Below the pieces are notes generated by a model. It had not been told where the DNA came from. It was given only the letters and a program-made list of their open reading frames with translations, and made no database searches. From assembly GCA_003477185.1 (NCBI GenBank), contig DMTJ01000481.1:1-7182 (forward strand): DNA of 7,182 nt. Direction: 5' to 3'. Positions 6,532-7,182 of this stretch are shown in pieces. This DNA is from Lentisphaeria bacterium (lineage in GTDB: Bacteria; Verrucomicrobiota; Lentisphaeria; JABSQK01; UBA12247). The translations under genes and the position numbers were made by a program. Position 1 is the first letter of the stretch. The number at the start of each line of letters is the position of its first letter.

Positions 6532-7182
6532 ATGCCACTTGTCCCAATGCGCACGCTGCTGGATCATGCAGCAGAGAATGATTACGGAATTGCCGCCCTC
6601 AATGTGAATAACATGGAGCAAATCCAGTCCATCATGGAAGCGGCGGAGGAGACCAACTCTCCCGTCATCATCCAGGCATCACGTGGAGCACGCTCCTACT
6701 CTCAGGACGCCTATCTGCGCCACCTCATGCTGGCTGCAGCAGAGCTCTATCCGCACATCCCGATCGCGATGCACTTGGACCACGGAAACTCCGCCCCCAC
6801 CTGCATCAGCGCCATTCAGCAGGGCTTCACGTCCGTCATGATGGACGGATCCCTCGATGAAGACGGCAAGACCCCGAACAGCTACGAAGCCAACGTGGCC
6901 GTGACCCGCCGCGTCGTCGACGTTGCTCACGCCTTTGGTGTCACTGTTGAAGGCGAGCTTGGCTGTTTGGGTGGTATCGAAGACGGACACGGAGCTGGCC
7001 TCAGCGAAGAGGAAGCTGCCGACCACCTCACCGACCCTGATGAAGCCGGTGATTTTGTCGCCCAAACCGGCGTGGACGCACTCGCTGTCGCCATTGGCAC
7101 CTCCCACGGCGCCTACAAGTTCTCCTCAGAGCCCACCGGCGAAGTCCTGCGCATGGATGTCATTGAAGAGATCCATCGCCGC
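6532..7182 (+). CDS. fba: class II fructose-bisphosphate aldolase (partial, 3' end beyond window)
   Basis: 217 codons are present, open to the right edge. Class II aldolases cleave fructose 1,6-bisphosphate to dihydroxyacetone phosphate and glyceraldehyde 3-phosphate, and catalyse the reverse, in the cytoplasm using a divalent metal, usually zinc. The sequence resembles the CbbA-like subtype, normally about 340-350 residues, so roughly 60 percent is present. Landmarks: [12 protein letters not shown] near the N-terminus, NVNNMEQIQ (24-32), the HLDHGNS motif with catalytic Asp83 and zinc ligand His84, the SVMMDGS strand (101-107), the GELGCLGG metal-site segment with Glu142, and the [11 protein letters not shown] segment with zinc ligand His192. 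The third zinc His and the phosphate-binding GGSG loop fall beyond the window. The acidic loop after GELGCLGG (about 149-171) is shorter than in many CbbA proteins. The ATG at 6532 begins at the family's usual MPLV start; only a weak TGGA lies 7 bases upstream. A -35-like TTGACT at 6457-6462 is the best promoter hint, without a good -10. Confidence 0.93.
   Translation, partial: MPLVPMRTLLDHAAENDYGIAALNVNNMEQIQSIMEAAEETNSPVIIQASRGARSYSQDAYLRHLMLAAAELYPHIPIAMHLDHGNSAPTCISAIQQGFTSVMMDGSLDEDGKTPNSYEANVAVTRRVVDVAHAFGVTVEGELGCLGGIEDGHGAGLSEEEAADHLTDPDEAGDFVAQTGVDALAVAIGTSHGAYKFSSEPTGEVLRMDVIEEIHRR

Noticed and set aside
6679..7107. 142-residue minus-strand frame opposite the aldolase gene
   Set aside because: It is fully antisense to clear class II aldolase coding sequence and is explained by codon bias of that gene.
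1..7182. CRISPR array, insertion sequence, defence system or biosynthetic cluster
   Set aside because: I saw no regularly spaced repeats, transposase or integrase motifs, toxin-antitoxin pairs or clustered biosynthetic enzymes; apart from the H-like protein, the genes belong to known housekeeping or envelope families.

Overview
The window comes from a Gram-negative bacterium with moderately high GC. It carries an LptF/LptG-type lipopolysaccharide-export permease and two large membrane glycosyltransferases of the GT-C superfamily. The mix of a GYF_2-RDD membrane protein, a stand-alone LptG-like permease, a class II fructose-bisphosphate aldolase of the CbbA-like subtype and GT39/RgtA-like glycosyltransferases is reminiscent of the Verrucomicrobiota/Planctomycetota group, perhaps Opitutae. 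That placement is a weak inference from family content, not a measured phylogeny.

Layout, left to right. (i) 1-23: the 5' end of a tRNA gene, most likely tRNA-Ser, on the minus strand and cut by the window edge, with a plausible promoter just upstream (63-90). (ii) 205-657, minus: a full-length glycine-cleavage H-protein homologue that has lost the lipoyl-accepting lysine and gained a very acidic C-terminal tail. (iii) 884-1573 and 1618-2781, plus: a GYF_2-RDD membrane protein followed after 44 bp by an LptF/LptG-family permease, probably one transcription unit running divergently from the H-like gene. (iv) 2782-2902: a short convergent spacer with a weak hairpin. (v) 6399 (or 6519) down to 2903, minus: two multi-pass glycosyltransferases joined by an ATGA stop/start overlap, so almost certainly an operon. 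(vi) 6532 to the right edge, plus: the first 217 codons of a class II fructose-bisphosphate aldolase, divergent from the glycosyltransferases.

Functionally, the middle of the window is about the cell envelope: LPS export, and sugar transfer from lipid-linked donors on the outer face of the inner membrane. The aldolase is central carbon metabolism and the H-like protein stands alone, with no gcvT, gcvP or lipoate ligase gene beside it. Nothing here forms an obvious new multi-gene system, and there is no mobile element or CRISPR array. The most unusual item is the lipoylation-incompetent H-protein homologue.
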